This document shows positions 11,037 through 22,094 of a stretch of DNA of 64,000 nt, piece after piece. Under the pieces are notes generated by a model, which saw only the letters and a program-made list of their open reading frames with translations, was not told the origin of the DNA and did no database searches. Position 1 is the stretch's first letter. Each line of letters begins with the position of its first letter. This DNA comes from Adiantum capillus-veneris (Eukaryota; Streptophyta; Polypodiopsida; Polypodiales; Pteridaceae), in NCBI GenBank assembly GCA_014529385.2, contig CM043948.1, positions 76,051,291 to 76,115,290 of the forward strand, written 5' to 3'. The position numbers and the translations under genes were made by a program.

Positions 11037-11623
11037 GCATGTCAATGAAGGCGTGCTTTGCCCAAAGAGCAAATACTAGTTACACAATAATATGTATATT
11101 CCCATTAGAATCTGACACCTATTAACTCACACACTAACCATATTCAATTAGCCGCGAATCACCACATGTTCAATTAGGTAAGATTTAAAATTAGATTTTG
11201 GATTTAGTTTTTATATTAAAGTCTACCTTCGGGATTATGGTAAAAAAATTAGAGTTAGGTGAACGGTGATCCCTCTCTTCCTCTCTACGGATGCGACCTT
11301 AAGTTGGAAAGCTTTCAACGGCATGATACTCAGATTGGAGGCCAACATGTAATGTGCTAAGTAATCCATTGAGCAAAGATCTGCTGTGAAGACATGTTAA
11401 GATGCTGTGAACTGGTACAGCTAGAGAAGCGGCAAAGGGGTTTTGTCCATTGCATGCACTATCATGTAGACATGGGTGTGTAGATTTCTCGTACCCACAA
11501 ATATAGCCATTGACCAATAAAGATGAGATTATAACCCGGTGGTTCTGATCTCCGTGCACCTCTAGACCGAGGTGTGCGGGGATTGAACATGACTAGAGAA
11601 TGTGAGGTAGGTTACATTGTGAA

Positions 11624-11626
<3 letters not shown>

Positions 11627-11672
<46 letters not shown>
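11627..11672. repeat. (GA)n microsatellite
   Basis: A pure GA run just upstream of the first ATG (11680) of the transposase pseudogene. Confidence 0.95.
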
Positions 11673-11676
<4 letters not shown>

Positions 11677-11679
11677 AAG

Positions 11680-14481
11680 ATGGAGGATGCCAATAGAAGA
11701 TTAAATTTATGTCCAGGTTATAAGGTTTTCACCTTCATTATGAGTAATGATGAGGATGTAGGTCCGTCCAACCGAAACACCTATCTCTCAACAAGGATCT
11801 TATGTCCTTAATTGTAATCAATGCAAGCATGATGTGCGACGGACAAGACGCGTTTCTTTGCAGCACGTCACAAATTTGGCGAGCTTGATCCATCTATTAT
11901 AGATCAAGTTGTTGCCAATTATAACTCGTCGGACTCTGACGCTAGCCAACAGGCAAAAATCTTGCAACCCAACAGGCATGTTCGCAGGTGCTTTGGTCAA
12001 GCAGCATACGTGAGGCCACAAGATGTAGCCTCTAACAGCTCGGAGGATGATCATGCAGACCACATTCCCAACAAGGCAATGTTTGAGCCCGAGATCGATG
12101 AAATAATCAAGACGATCATGAATTCAGAAAGGCTTATCTATGATGATATGAAAAGTGAAGCCAATATGCCATTGTATGATGGAGCACGTGTGTCTAGATT
12201 GAAGGCGCTCCTAGTTCTTTTCAACATGCAGGCAAAGTTTAGATGAAGTGACACTAGCGTCTCAGCGCTTTTCAGGTGATCTATTACAATGTGTTTACTG
12301 TAATAAAAAACTCTAGATGTATAATGATCTGATAGATTACTTACACAAGTGTACCGCATTCTTTTCATTGTGTAGATTTCTCAAACAGCACATACTACCA
12401 GCTGATAATGTGATGCCAGATTCCAGAGAGGAAGCAAGAAAGATCTTGCGAAACTTGGGGATGGATTACAATTCGATTCACGCTTGTCCTAACGACTGCA
12501 TTCTTTTTAAAGGGGAATACATAGACATGGAGAAGTGTCCAAAATGTGATTCCAAGAGATATCGAGTAGATCTCCACAGAACAAAAATTCCACAAAAGGT
12601 TTTGCGACATTTGAGGAGAATAAATCTTCGGATGGTGTGCTACGGATTCCTGCAGATTGTGCGGCCTGGAAACATATAGACGAAACATGGCCGAATTTCG
12701 CCAGGGAAGCTTGAAATTTGCGCCTAGGCCTGGCTATGGATGGCGTAAATCCATTTGGTTAGAGATCAACATCTTACAATGTATGGCCCATTGTCATCGT
12801 CAACTACAACATTCCCCCGTGGTTGACTACCAAGAAGGGGCACCTGTGGCTAAGCTTGATTATGTCGAGGCGGTATACAGTGAAGAATATGGATGTGTCT
12901 CTTCGTCCACTATTGGAAGAGCTACAACAATTGTGGATTGGTATACAAGTGGTGGATATGAGCCGACACACAAGTCAATGGAATGCTTTGATTAGAGGCA
13001 TTCTAATGTGGACCATGCATGACTATCCCGGACTAGTAGAATGCTCAGGTGATTTATACTCAAACTCAAACACTGTAAATCTGGTTTTCTCAAGCTTATC
13101 TATTGTCATGTGTATAGATGTAGGGCTTTAAACAAGCGGATACAGAGCATGTGGACCTAGACTTAATGCACATCGGGCGCCCTCATTGAAGAAGCAAATC
13201 TACAAAGGTCATCAAGCGTATCTTCCAGAGAATCATGTGTTACGTGATGGATTTTTGGGAAGAGAGCCACCAAGGATGTCTGCACGAGCATGGTTAGAGC
13301 AGAAGGAGATGTGTGATGATGGTTTGCCCCCAAGGATGAAGAGACTCTCTCTATGGTATGAGTTACTATATTGGCCCTGACTTATGATCAATCACTTGCT
13401 CGATCCAAAGCACATATTCAAGAATGTGGGTAATCTTCTATGGGACCATCTGACCGGCAAGAAAGATACTTTGGGAGCCAGGGTTGACCTTAGAAATGTG
13501 GATCGTATGGAGTAATATTGGCCGCAGACAGCATCCGATGGATCGATAAAACTTCCTAAAGCGCCATGGATTTTGACAGGAGCCCAAGAACGCAAAGTAA
13601 AAGAGACCATTCGATCTGTGCGGACCCCCAATGGCGTAATGCACTCGCTCCAAACGTGTTTCACTAAAGAAGGAAAGCTTACCAGTTTGAAGTCACACGA
13701 CTGGCATAAAATGTGTCAGGTATGTTTGAAGTGGAATATATCATAGTGGGAATTGTGTAACAAATTTGTGTGTGGACTTTAATATCATTGTTAGACATGT
13801 GTTGTAGTTTATTTTACGGGTGGCCATTGAGGGATGTTTGTCTCCTGACATCCGTAACACAACCTACAAACTTGCGAATTTGGTGCAATGGATCTCACAA
13901 AAGGAGATCAATGTAGACTCCATACCATCCGTCAAACTAAACGCTACGGAGGTTGTGTGCATGTTTGAGAAACACTTTCCTACTACCATGCTACCCATTC
14001 ACGTGCATCTTCTTGTTCACATAGTTGATGAGGTGGAAATAGCTGGCACAATACATTCCACATGGATGTTATTTTTAGAACGTTTCATGAAAACACTTAA
14101 GGGATATGTGCATCAGAAGGCACATCTAGAGGGTAGCATGGCAGAAGGTTGGCTGGTATCAGAGTCCCTAGTTTACATTGGAGAGTGGGAAGACAGATTT
14201 GATAAAGGCTAGGACACGCTATGGCGAACCATAGATGATGAGCACATATCTGGGATTGTCATGTGCAATCTCGGTGTTGAGAAGAAGATGACAAAGCTCT
14301 AGAGGCTAAAATCAATCAATCTTGCATGCTTCACAATCCAGTGATGCAAAAGTGGATTTCACAATACGAGGATGCAAAGCAAGAGCGACAAAGGGCATGG
14401 CTCGAGTGGAGACGGGAAAGACGACCACCGATGCATTATCTGCCTAAACAGAGAGCTCTATATAGATATAGGGAGTTATGA
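11680..14481 (+). pseudogene. TNP2/TNPD-like CACTA transposase (Transposase_21, DUF4218)
   Basis: Segments in order: an N-terminal acidic part (11962-12246); the conserved block around NVMPDSREEARKIL and HACPNDCILFKGE with the CPKCDSKRY zinc motif (12376-12590); the catalytic-region block containing LLDPKHIFKNV (13380-13500), which aligns with the LDVMHIEKN motif of this family; a DUF4218 domain (13808-14212; HLLVHIVDEVEIAGTI and ERFMKTLKGYV); and a tail ending YRYREL before TGA at 14479-14481. Three GT-AG introns can be read: 12276-12375, 13049-13117 and 13720-13807. Removing them joins conserved domain segments. Stops and frameshifts elsewhere show that it is dead. The ATG at 11680 is a guess at the start. 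The protein would cut at the CACTA ends. Confidence 0.82.
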
Positions 14482-14754
14482 TGAGCTCTGCGAGGATGAG
14501 AGAGAGACCTCTTAAAGCCATAAACATTGTATTTGAACAATTTTTCTCCATTTTATAATATATATTATATTCACGTGGCTATACTTGAGAAATTTAAATT
14601 GTGTTTAATCGTCATTGCGTCCAGTCCAGGTACGTATGCTCCAGGTATGTTCTCACAAGCAGGGACACTCCTTGATGTGTCATGAAAGTCTGATATGCTG
14701 ACGATCACTGCGCTTCGAGTGCGATGGAGACTCAGGCTACAATCGCGAAGGAGG

Positions 14755-14961
14755 TGACCCGTCTCTGCTTATAGATGCTGCTCGCCCCTCCACTAGATCT
14801 AGTTGATCGGGTGAAAGAGACGCTAAGAAGCAGTGACCCGTCTCTGCTCATAGATGTTGCTCGCCCCTCCACTAGATCTAGTTGATCGGGTGAAAGAGAC
14901 GCTAAGTGCGATCGGGTGAAAGAGACGCTAAGTGCGATCGGATGAAAGAGACACTTAGTGC
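14755..14961. repeat. Tandem repeats: 79 bp x2, then 26 bp x3
   Basis: A 79-bp unit starting tgacccgtctctgc occurs at 14755 and 14834. Its end overlaps three 26-bp units (14884, 14910 and 14936) starting gatcgg. They lie between the two CACTA genes. Confidence 0.85.
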
Positions 14962-14981
14962 GATGGAGTCTCCATCGCACT
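14957..14981. repeat. Perfect 12-bp palindrome with 1-bp centre
   Basis: Arms agtgcgatggag (14957-14968) and ctccatcgcact (14970-14981) flank a single t. A partial copy of the arm (gtgcgatggag) also occurs at about 14720. Confidence 0.9.
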
Positions 14982-15083
14982 CGGAGTGCAGTGCTTTTAC
15001 GAGATACGTAGAATGCACATGGGAGACAAATTCACAAGAACTTCACAGGAATCTCTCTACACAGGAATCCCTCCCCCTTTATG

Positions 15084-15087
<4 letters not shown>

Positions 15088-15144
<57 letters not shown>
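15088..15144. repeat. (CT)n microsatellite
   Basis: A long CT run upstream of the second CACTA gene, a common position for plant promoter or 5' leader pyrimidine tracts. Confidence 0.95.
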
Positions 15145-15149
<5 letters not shown>

Positions 15150-15208
15150 GTCCATGTTTTCTTCTCCATTCAATATTAAGATTAAATGTTCGTGTGTTTA
15201 ATGTAGGT

Positions 15209-16523
15209 ATGGATGATGATGAGTTTCTTTCTTCTTTGTCACCCTAGCAGAGGCAGTGGTACGAGGATCATCATCGCTCTGGAGCACCATCACGTCGTTC
15301 TACTCCTTCAGCATCTCCCTCTGTTTCCGAGCATTCAGCACACTCCGAAGCTTGGGTGTTGATGAGACGATCTTCACACTCGTCTAGGCACGATGCTCTA
15401 GTGGTGGCTATGGCGGTTGTTGTGGGGATGCCGCCGTCGCCGATGCCTCGAGACTGCCTCGTGTTTGACCAAACACGAGGCTCTTTACCTTCCCCTTCTT
15501 TGCCTGCCCCCACGCCAGCCACGACATCACCATCTACGCCAGGTTTTGTGTGGCTATCGATCGTTCCTACCTACACACCACTACCTAATCCTCCAGGAGT
15601 CACCCCAGTCACGACACTCCTCGCTTCGGGGCCGAGACTCCAGTGGAGACACCTGAAGTCCGTACCCCCATTGATACGCCGCTAGAGACCCCTGTCGGGA
15701 CACCCAAGTTCACACATCACAGGCGAGAGGGCTTGCCATACTCTGTCGACTTCAGCGGCTGTATCATCTTGGATGATGAAGGCAAGAAGGTGATCTCGCG
15801 CATGCGTGGTCTTTGCTCTCAGGTGTTTAGACACTACATACTAAACACCTGGAGTGAAGTACCAAGTGAATCAAAAGACAGAGTCATCAGCATGCTGCAT
15901 GACGAGTTTCCTGTGTCAACACGGGATGAGCGCTTCAATGAAGACGTGATGAAGGTTCGAATGCGCGAATATTGCAAGCACAAGCATTTTGAAGTGCAAA
16001 AAGCAATAAAGCATGGGTAGAACAGACCAGATTGGCTCGCCAAAAAAGATTGGAAGAATGTGAAGCGAGCAGCATGCGAGATCCTGACAAGTGGAAACAA
16101 CAAAAGGAGGCAGCCAAAGCACGAGTAGAGGCAAGGAGCTCACACCACTTGGGGAGTCACGGGTGGGCATCATTTGAGGCCGATTTTGTAAGTGTTTTTG
16201 CATTGCTCTTTAGGTTTGGTAGTTACGTCTATTTGTACTTTTAAATTCTAACATAATGGATTCTTTGTATGTTTTGAACAGTGGTCGATGACCGGGGGTG
16301 ACCCGACACCGTACGAGCGGGAGTACGCAGGCAGAAAGGGCTTAAACGCCCTTATGGACATTTTGAGTTCGCACAGCCGCATGGTTAGTATTAGGGTTTA
16401 CTCTTTTCTATTTGTTGTATTGTTTTGTAAATTATATGTTTATACTTACAGAAAGCTGTCTTATGTTTTTTTCTGCAGAATCCGACAGATACACCGCTTG
16501 GACGCAATGAGACGTCTGATTAG
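15209..16523 (+). pseudogene. CACTA second gene, Transposase_24 (Ptta/En/Spm) type
   Basis: It starts MDDDEFLSSLSP at 15209, with a TAG at 15246-15248 that fits CAG-to-TAG. A serine/proline-rich N-terminal region follows with a frameshift. Then comes a conserved block: LPYSVDFSGCIILDDEG, FRHYILNTWSEVP and RPDWLAKKDW, ending SSHHLGSHGWASFEADF. Introns at 16188-16281 and 16384-16478 both have GT-AG ends and join to the tail YEREYAGRKGLNALMDIL and NPTDTPLGRNETSD, ending at 16523. This layout is the plant Transposase_24 family that accompanies TNP2 genes in CACTA elements; in En/Spm the partner binds subterminal repeats. Stops at 15246 and about 16018 plus frameshifts make it non-functional. Confidence 0.72.
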
Positions 16524-16959
16524 ACGATGTCAGTCTAGCCGTAGCTAGATAGCATTAGTTTCCTTTTGTCATAGCATATATAATGAGATTACGTGTTTAC
16601 GTCTTTTTGTAACTATTGGAAAACCATGTATATTTTCTCAGTAATAACAATGGTGTTGTAACTATTACATTTGCAAAGCTTAACAATCAAGTGATTTTGC
16701 CTATGATGTGTACAATTGTCATTGATTTACTTTCATCAATTTACTTTTGTCAGTTTTGCATCTTTATTCTGCAAACAATACTATGGATGATGGAGTTAAT
16801 GGTTATATTGTCTTATGGGTGACTACTTTGGGTCTATACCTTGCACTTTCTTTCAAAGGTGAATCTGGGCTTATCTTCGATTCATTTAGGTTTACTCTAT
16901 TATTGAAACATTCAATATGGTTGATCGGTTGAATGCCTTGCCACCCAAAATTTTTACTC
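16524..16959. other. CACTA 3' non-coding segment
   Basis: AT-rich sequence between the last exon and the right subterminal repeats. No gene seen; presumably 3' UTR and terminator. Confidence 0.5.
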
Positions 16960-17155
16960 TCGGGCGTCGCTATAAGCATCACTATATAAGGCTCTGTAAC
17001 TTTGCTATGAGCTTCACTATAGGTAGCCTATAACCGTTGCTATAAGCGTTGCTGTATAGCGATGAGTATAGCGACGCATATAGTGATGGTTATAGAGATG
17101 CTTATAACGATGTTCCTATAGCGACGTTGTTAGCGACGGTCTTAGCGACACCGGG
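16960..17155. promoter_or_regulatory. CACTA right subterminal repeat zone
   Basis: Dense short repeats of gcgtcgctata, tatagcgacg and gttgctataagc in both orientations occur just inside the right terminus. They mirror the left zone. Confidence 0.7.
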
Positions 17156-17160
17156 GAGTA

Positions 17161-17474
17161 TAAAAACCCAATGTATTTCTGTCGCTAAAAACGTCACAAG
17201 TGCACACAACCTCTTGTAGTGCATGAGCACGGTAGAGCATGACCATGTATTGAAAGAGGAGAAATTTGACACCATGAGTCCGGATGTATGCAAGTGAAAA
17301 ATGTATGCACAAACAAATAAAAACCCAATGTATTTTTGTCGCTAAAAACATCACAAGTGCACACAACCTCTTGTAGTGCATGAGCAAGGTAGAGCATGAC
17401 CATGTATTGAAAGAGGAGAAATTTGACACCATGAGTCGGGATGTATGCGACTGAAAAATGTATGCACAAACAAA
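17161..17474. repeat. 157-bp tandem duplication spanning the CACTA right end
   Basis: Units 17161-17317 and 17318-17474 are near-identical. Each contains the last 61 bases of the CACTA element, including the gtagtg terminus, followed by 96 bases of flanking LINE ORF1. So the element-host junction was copied after insertion. Confidence 0.9.
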
Positions 17475-17640
17475 ACTTGGGTTGATGTATGTGGTAGCAA
17501 TGTGGTTTTTAATTCCTCCCTTACGCAAGTTATGGCTCAAACAAAGAATGTAGAGAATGTGGATGTAGAGGACTTGAAGGAATGGGAGTGACGTTTCAAG
17601 AAAATTGTTATTCGTGCAATTCTTGAAGAGAAGTAGAGAC
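17222..17640 (+). pseudogene. LINE ORF1, C-terminal half
   Basis: Continues the charged coiled-coil-like reading of 9636-9984 beyond the CACTA element (VEHDHVLKEEKFDTMSPDV, later AQTKNVENVDVEDLKEWE). It is disturbed by the 157-bp tandem duplication, which puts a stray CACTA end inside it, and by later stops. The function is inferred only from position and composition. Confidence 0.4.
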
Positions 17641-18017
17641 ACCTCCTTCTCTTGCCATTGTTATCAAAGATTTCTTCAAACCCCACTTTGGCATGTTAGG
17701 TGTTATGGTTTAAGGAACACATAGAGTGGGTAAGCCAGGAGCTCCTCGCTCGAGAGAACGGCCAATTGTATGCACCTTTCAAATGAGAGCAAATGAAAGA
17801 TTATCCTTGATAATAGTTGGAACTATTTGAGGAATACAAAATGTTTTTTATGTGAAGATCGCACTATTAAGCAACAAAATATGCGTCACAAGGCATATGA
17901 ACAAAGGAATAAGAAAAACAAGGAGATCTCTCATGAAGAAATTGTATCCAAGGAGGAGGCAAGTCCCTCGAGCAAATAGAAATGTGCGACCTATGATGCC
18001 GAGTTACAATTGAAAGT
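17641..18017 (+). other. LINE inter-ORF region
   Basis: Mostly without long frames. A lysine-rich stretch (about 17880-17980) could belong to the end of ORF1 or the start of ORF2. Nothing can be assigned firmly. Confidence 0.3.
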
Positions 18018-19149
18018 ATGCTTTTGGAATTGTATCGACACCCATTGAATGCGGGGGTTGGCATTGATGAACTGACAAGCAAAGTCGATGTTGTACTTCT
18101 TGTTGAAGCTTGGGAGTATGATACACAAATGATTAATGGATTGGAGGATTACAATGTAGATTCATTGATGTGGTCAAAGAATCTCAAGCAACGAAGAGGG
18201 CAAGGAGGGGTAGCATGGATGGTTAAGAAAGGAATGGAAGATTTTGTATCAATTATGAAAGATGACAAGCACAAATGTTATGTATGGATGGAAATTATGA
18301 CACCAAAAGCACACCCATTTTTGTAGACGATTGCTACATTCCTCATCATGATTCCCCCTTTTATGCTCGCATGGATAGAGATCATTCCCTTTTTAATTTA
18401 GAGGAGGACATTGATTATTTTAAAGGCGAAGGTGATGTTATTGTCTTTGGGGATATGAATGGTCACACAAAAACATTGCAGCATGACACTCAATAATTTG
18501 ATATGTCATACATTTCAAGGGAGTTGAAAAAAGTTCACTTGTATGATCATACTTCAATGGATGAGAAAGAGCCAGATCACTATGGAAAGTTACTTTTACA
18601 CATGTGTAATAGCACGTGTATGCTCATTGCCAATGGTGTATCTTTGTGAAGTGACGAGTGGAACCAATAAATTTACATGTAGAAAACATAATGGGGATAG
18701 TGTGATTGACTATATGCTACTCTCCAAAGTCATCATGTATCACATAAAGAGTTTTACGCTTGGCAAATGGATCCCAAAATCAGACCATCGGGGATAGTGT
18801 GATTGACTATATGCTACTCGCCAAAGTCATCATGTATTGCATAAAGAGTTTTACGCTTGGCAAATGGATCTCAAAATCAGACCATCGGACCTTATGTATT
18901 GACCTTGCATGTGGAGAAGCAGCTAAGCATGATAATCGCAACCAAACAAAAGAGAAATTAACACTATGTATGGATTTCAAACGGGCATCTATGTACATTG
19001 GAATGGTTGAGCAAAAGTTATGGATGACAAATCTTCAGTATGACACACCATTGGAAACTAAATGGGAAGCTTTCAAGAAAGGTATTTGTTCTTGCGCCGA
19101 AGAATGTTTTACCATAAAACATGTCCATGGTATCAACAAAGATAGATAA
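18018..19149 (+). pseudogene. LINE ORF2 endonuclease (EEP/APE-like) domain
   Basis: Pieces in three frames show the exonuclease-endonuclease-phosphatase fold used by LINEs to nick target DNA. VVLLVEAWEYD supplies a position usually held by the catalytic E. RRGQGGVAWMVKKGM matches the GGVA block. VIVFGDMNGHT matches the GDFN motif. LLLHMCNSTCMLIANG and SVIDYMLLSKVI match the late GxSVIDYxLxS block, and SDHR matches the terminal SDH catalytic motif. Frame changes occur near 18320 and at a 97-bp tandem duplication (18693-18886). A stop at about 18496 also breaks it. The assignment rests on four ordered motifs. Confidence 0.7.
18693..18886. repeat. 97-bp tandem duplication in LINE ORF2
   Basis: The units begin at 18693 and 18790 (ggggatagtgtgattgac). 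The period is not a multiple of three, so the duplication shifts the reading frame and repeats the VIDYMLL and SDH motifs. Confidence 0.92.
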
Positions 19150-19810
19150 CACAAAATGTGGTTCGATAAAGTATATCAAGATGCTGGAAAGTCCTTGATA
19201 AAGCTTGATCCAACTATGGACAAAGAAAACTATCAAAGTCATTTGCATACATACAAGTCATTGATTCAAAAGAACAAAAGAAGATGGGAAGTAAAACAAC
19301 AAATTTTTCAAGTCCAAGAAAAGACACGTGCATGTGGAAGATTTTGAAGAAACTTGAGGGGCAAGCGGATTAAGAGTTTTGGTAACTTAAGTCTTGTGGA
19401 TATGTACACACATTGTAGGCAACTATATGAGCAACGAAATGCTGAAAAATGGCATTTTATGGTTCACTCCCATGTATGCCCTCTTTTTTTACAACTGAGG
19501 ATGTATGCAGTGGGTTCGAAAAGTTGGCTACTCGCAAAGTAAGAGATCATCAAGGTATCAAGCCAAAATGATTAAATGGACGAGAGATTTTACACATGAA
19601 TAGATATGTGATATGTTAAACCTTGCACTTCAGGGTCAAGCATTTGCATAAAGGAGGGGATGTAAAGAATGTAAATAAGTATCGAACTATAATGATTGGG
19701 TCTCTTATGGAAAAGTTTTTGGGTGCATAATGGAGATAAAATTGAGTGATTGGGCTGGAGAGAATGGCAATCGTTGTCAAGAAGTACGTGGTGCGGCTAG
19801 GAAAGTGTCT
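19150..19810 (+). pseudogene. LINE ORF2 linker and first RT block
   Basis: After the endonuclease, a linker (FDKVYQDAGKSLIKL, YKSLIQKNKRRWEVK) resembles the region between EEP and RT in LINEs. At about 19630-19720 the translation reads HLHKGGDVKNVNKYRTIMIG, matching the RT motif K-G-D...N-YR-I at the start of the LINE RT fingers. Reading then degenerates, and no YADD box is found, so RT is truncated. Confidence 0.55.
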
Positions 19811-20689
19811 TGGCCTCTACCTGTGAGAGTTCGCACCAAAATCAAGTGAGTCGCAAAAGGTTAAAAGCAAAAGACACACCAAAAATGAACAAAACAAAAC
19901 TCCAGGCATGAAAGCTTCACTTCAAAAAAGAACCAAGATCAACTCAAACCTCTTATGTGTGTGAAGATTTGGTGTAGCCTCGCTTCCAATTGCACAGACG
20001 TGATGCTCTTTCGCCCTGATAAAAATCCTAAATTGACGCTTTAATTCTTTTTCATGACCATTTCATGGAAGCTTCAAAACTTCATGAGAGAATCATATTA
20101 TATGAGGAAGGAAAACCCTAATTGGTTGCCTCACAACCTCGAACATGTAGTGGAAGCGGCATGGGACTGCACTAGAACCTTGAATTGGAATGGTTGTATC
20201 TTCTTGCTTTGATGCCCAAATGAGCTCATTCTTAGCTCTATAACTTCCCTTTCAGCTTGAGCAACAACAAAACCATTGTTGATGTGACATTTTGAGTCAT
20301 TTGTACTATTTTTAGGCTTTTTAAAGTCATTTTTAGCCCAATAGTACCCTTTTTCATCCGGAAAATGCCTAGACGAGCTGGGGAATATCCCTTCAGACTG
20401 AAATTACATGATGAACCTCATTTTCCCACTTGACAAGCACTTTGGACATGTCTTTTACGCCCACGCATGAAACTTGTTATTTTTGGCCGAGATCGTCCAT
20501 TGAACTTTCTAGGAAAAACGAGCATGCCACTTTGAATCACTTGACATTTGTACATTTTTAAAGAAAATTAAGCATGTTTTAATGTGATAAAACAAGCAAT
20601 AGTGCCACATCACGGGCCTTGCTTGCTCAACAAGATATGTACACGATTGCAAATGTGGCATCTGTTTTTGCATATATCACACTTTGTAC
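19811..20689. other. Non-coding stretch between LINE and gypsy D
   Basis: No gene recognised. The sequence is AT-rich with no clear LTR ends. It could include the 3' part of element D. Confidence 0.4.
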
Positions 20690-21760
20690 ACTGTAGCATT
20701 TGGTCCCACATCGAAAACATTAAGAGTGAGGTAGATATTTTTAGTTTCACATTATACATGCGCCACGTCATGAGATCCACCTCCTCTAAACCTGCAATAT
20801 ATTCTTTAATTTTCTCATGGCATGTGTACACATTCTTCCCACTAGATTTTTTGGTTCTTTCTCAAGAGTTGGTACAAAGGTTATGCTACATGTGCATAAT
20901 GCGAAATCCAGATACCATAAAACACACATGCACCCAAGAACCTTCGAACCTCAGTCACATTAATACATGTCTCTTTCATTCTTTGAATCACATCAATCTT
21001 TGTCGGACAAGGCCTTCTACCATATGGCCCACACATATGTCCCACAATAAGAAATTCATTCACACAAAACACTAACTTTTGCCTAGAGAATGTAAGGTTT
21101 ACTTCTTCAAACCTTGACAAGATCTTATCACAATCACTGATATGATTTTCCACATACTTGCGGCACCCCCTCAAGTCTAGATCTACATTATTATCATTTA
21201 CATCACATCCTTTGATCGGCACATCATAAGGAAAGGGCATTATAGTTTGAGGTATATATGAAGTCATGCAGGACTTTATTTATACCATTCATCATATGTG
21301 CAACTAAATTAGTTGCTCCATGAGGTAAGGTGCACATCCTTACCAAACCCAAAGGTGTCCTCATGGTAGTCAAATCCCTACTTTCCATTGCTAGTTGGAA
21401 CTGATCATACCCTGAGTACAAATCCCCCATATAATATATCGCCCTTCCTGTAAATGCCTCTGCAAACTCATCTACAATTGTCCATGTACCCACATTTCTA
21501 ATTGTAACCTTGTTGATAGGTTGCATATCTAGAATAAAGAGCAAAGAACCATTTTCCTTTGGAACTGTGAACCACCTGTTTAAATATAGATCACAAGAAG
21601 GCTCCAACATACCCATCTTGATCTTTCATTAAGCAACTCAATGAGTTTTTGGCAAATGAGCCTTTGGAACCGGAATAGGCTGCAAGATCCAAGGTACATG
21701 AGGGATAGTGAAGATCACCATAGGAGCAACAATGGAAGGATGAACACACCCTATCTGATG
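20690..21760 (-). pseudogene. Element D reverse transcriptase
   Basis: The best piece (21616-21224) reads LNRWFTVPKENGSLLFILD, VDEFAEAFTGRAIYYMGDLY, SGYDQFQLAM and RTPLGLVRMCTLPHGATN, the gypsy RT fingers and palm up to the TPLG / LPFG-like block. The expected YxDD catalytic box should fall near 21224-21267, where the frame changes, and is not clearly preserved. A second piece (21267-20881) has DVPIKGCDVN, HISDCDKILSRF and TEVRRFLGACVFYGIWI, the thumb and connection. Upstream (21617-21760) the PIPVPKA segment is readable with stops. Several stops and a frameshift make it dead. Confidence 0.75.
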
Positions 21761-21884
21761 TGGCTCAAATGAAAAAGGCTTTCCATGTCTGGCAAGAATT
21801 CCTTCAAATCATATTCTTTCAACCTCTATCAAACTGTCCTCGCAACCAATCTTTAACTCCTTCAAAGAATCCTATGTAAACTTA

Positions 21885-21889
21885 TGTCC
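21885..21889. repeat. Copia C target-site duplication, left copy
   Basis: tgtcc here and at 26817-26821, exactly flanking the two LTRs. Confidence 0.92.
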
Positions 21890-22080
21890 TGTTGGGGTAT
21901 AAAGCCCAATATGGTCGCCCAGGTAAGTGGGTAGGCCGCCAGGTATGTACACATATTCTTTTGTAAAACCTAATAAGAACTCACTATGCTCTACACATTA
22001 CAGTAAAGCGAGTTCACCATATCGTCGTGCTCTTCTTCTCGCACTCTCTCTCGCGTCGCACTTCCGCTCGTACTCCTTCA
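21890..22080 (+). repeat. Element C 5' LTR
   Basis: 191 bp, TG...CA ends, followed by two bases and the PBS. Near its end a CT-rich tract (about 22029-22060) likely lies in U5. Confidence 0.95.
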
Positions 22081-22082
22081 AC

Positions 22083-22094
22083 TGGTATCAGAGC
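22083..22094 (+). other. Element C primer-binding site
   Basis: tggtatcagagc, complementary to initiator Met tRNA. From here to the gag ATG at 22559 lies a 464-base untranslated leader with no other feature seen. Confidence 0.93.

Larger units (their letters stand above)
9985..17221 (+). mobile_element. CACTA (En/Spm) DNA transposon, degenerate
   Basis: The left end is CACCACAAGAGGT (9985-9997) and the right end is the inverse, acctcttgtagtg (17209-17221): a 13-bp terminal inverted repeat with one mismatch from the canonical CACTACAAGAGGT. Flanking 3-mers are cgt and cat, a plausible 3-bp target duplication with one G/A change. Subterminal zones at 10000-10135 and 16960-17155 are crowded with short gcgacg / tatagcga motifs in both orientations, typical transposase-binding regions of this superfamily. 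Inside are a TNP2-like transposase pseudogene and a Transposase_24-like gene. Both carry lesions, so the element is no longer autonomous. Confidence 0.87.
9636..19810 (+). mobile_element. LINE relic interrupted by a CACTA transposon
   Basis: A plus-strand non-LTR retrotransposon remnant made of ORF1 (9636-9984 and 17222-about 17640), an EEP endonuclease (about 18000-19150) and the first RT block (about 19640-19810). The order ORF1, endonuclease, RT is that of L1-like plant LINEs. The CACTA element lies inside ORF1. The 3' half of RT, the UTR and the poly(A) tail are not found, so the element is truncated or too decayed. The overall assignment is inference from the three protein segments. Confidence 0.6.

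Noticed and set aside
16616-16932. Hydrophobic frames in the CACTA 3' region
   Set aside because: AT-rich sequence gives chance F/L/Y-rich peptides; no start context or homology seen.
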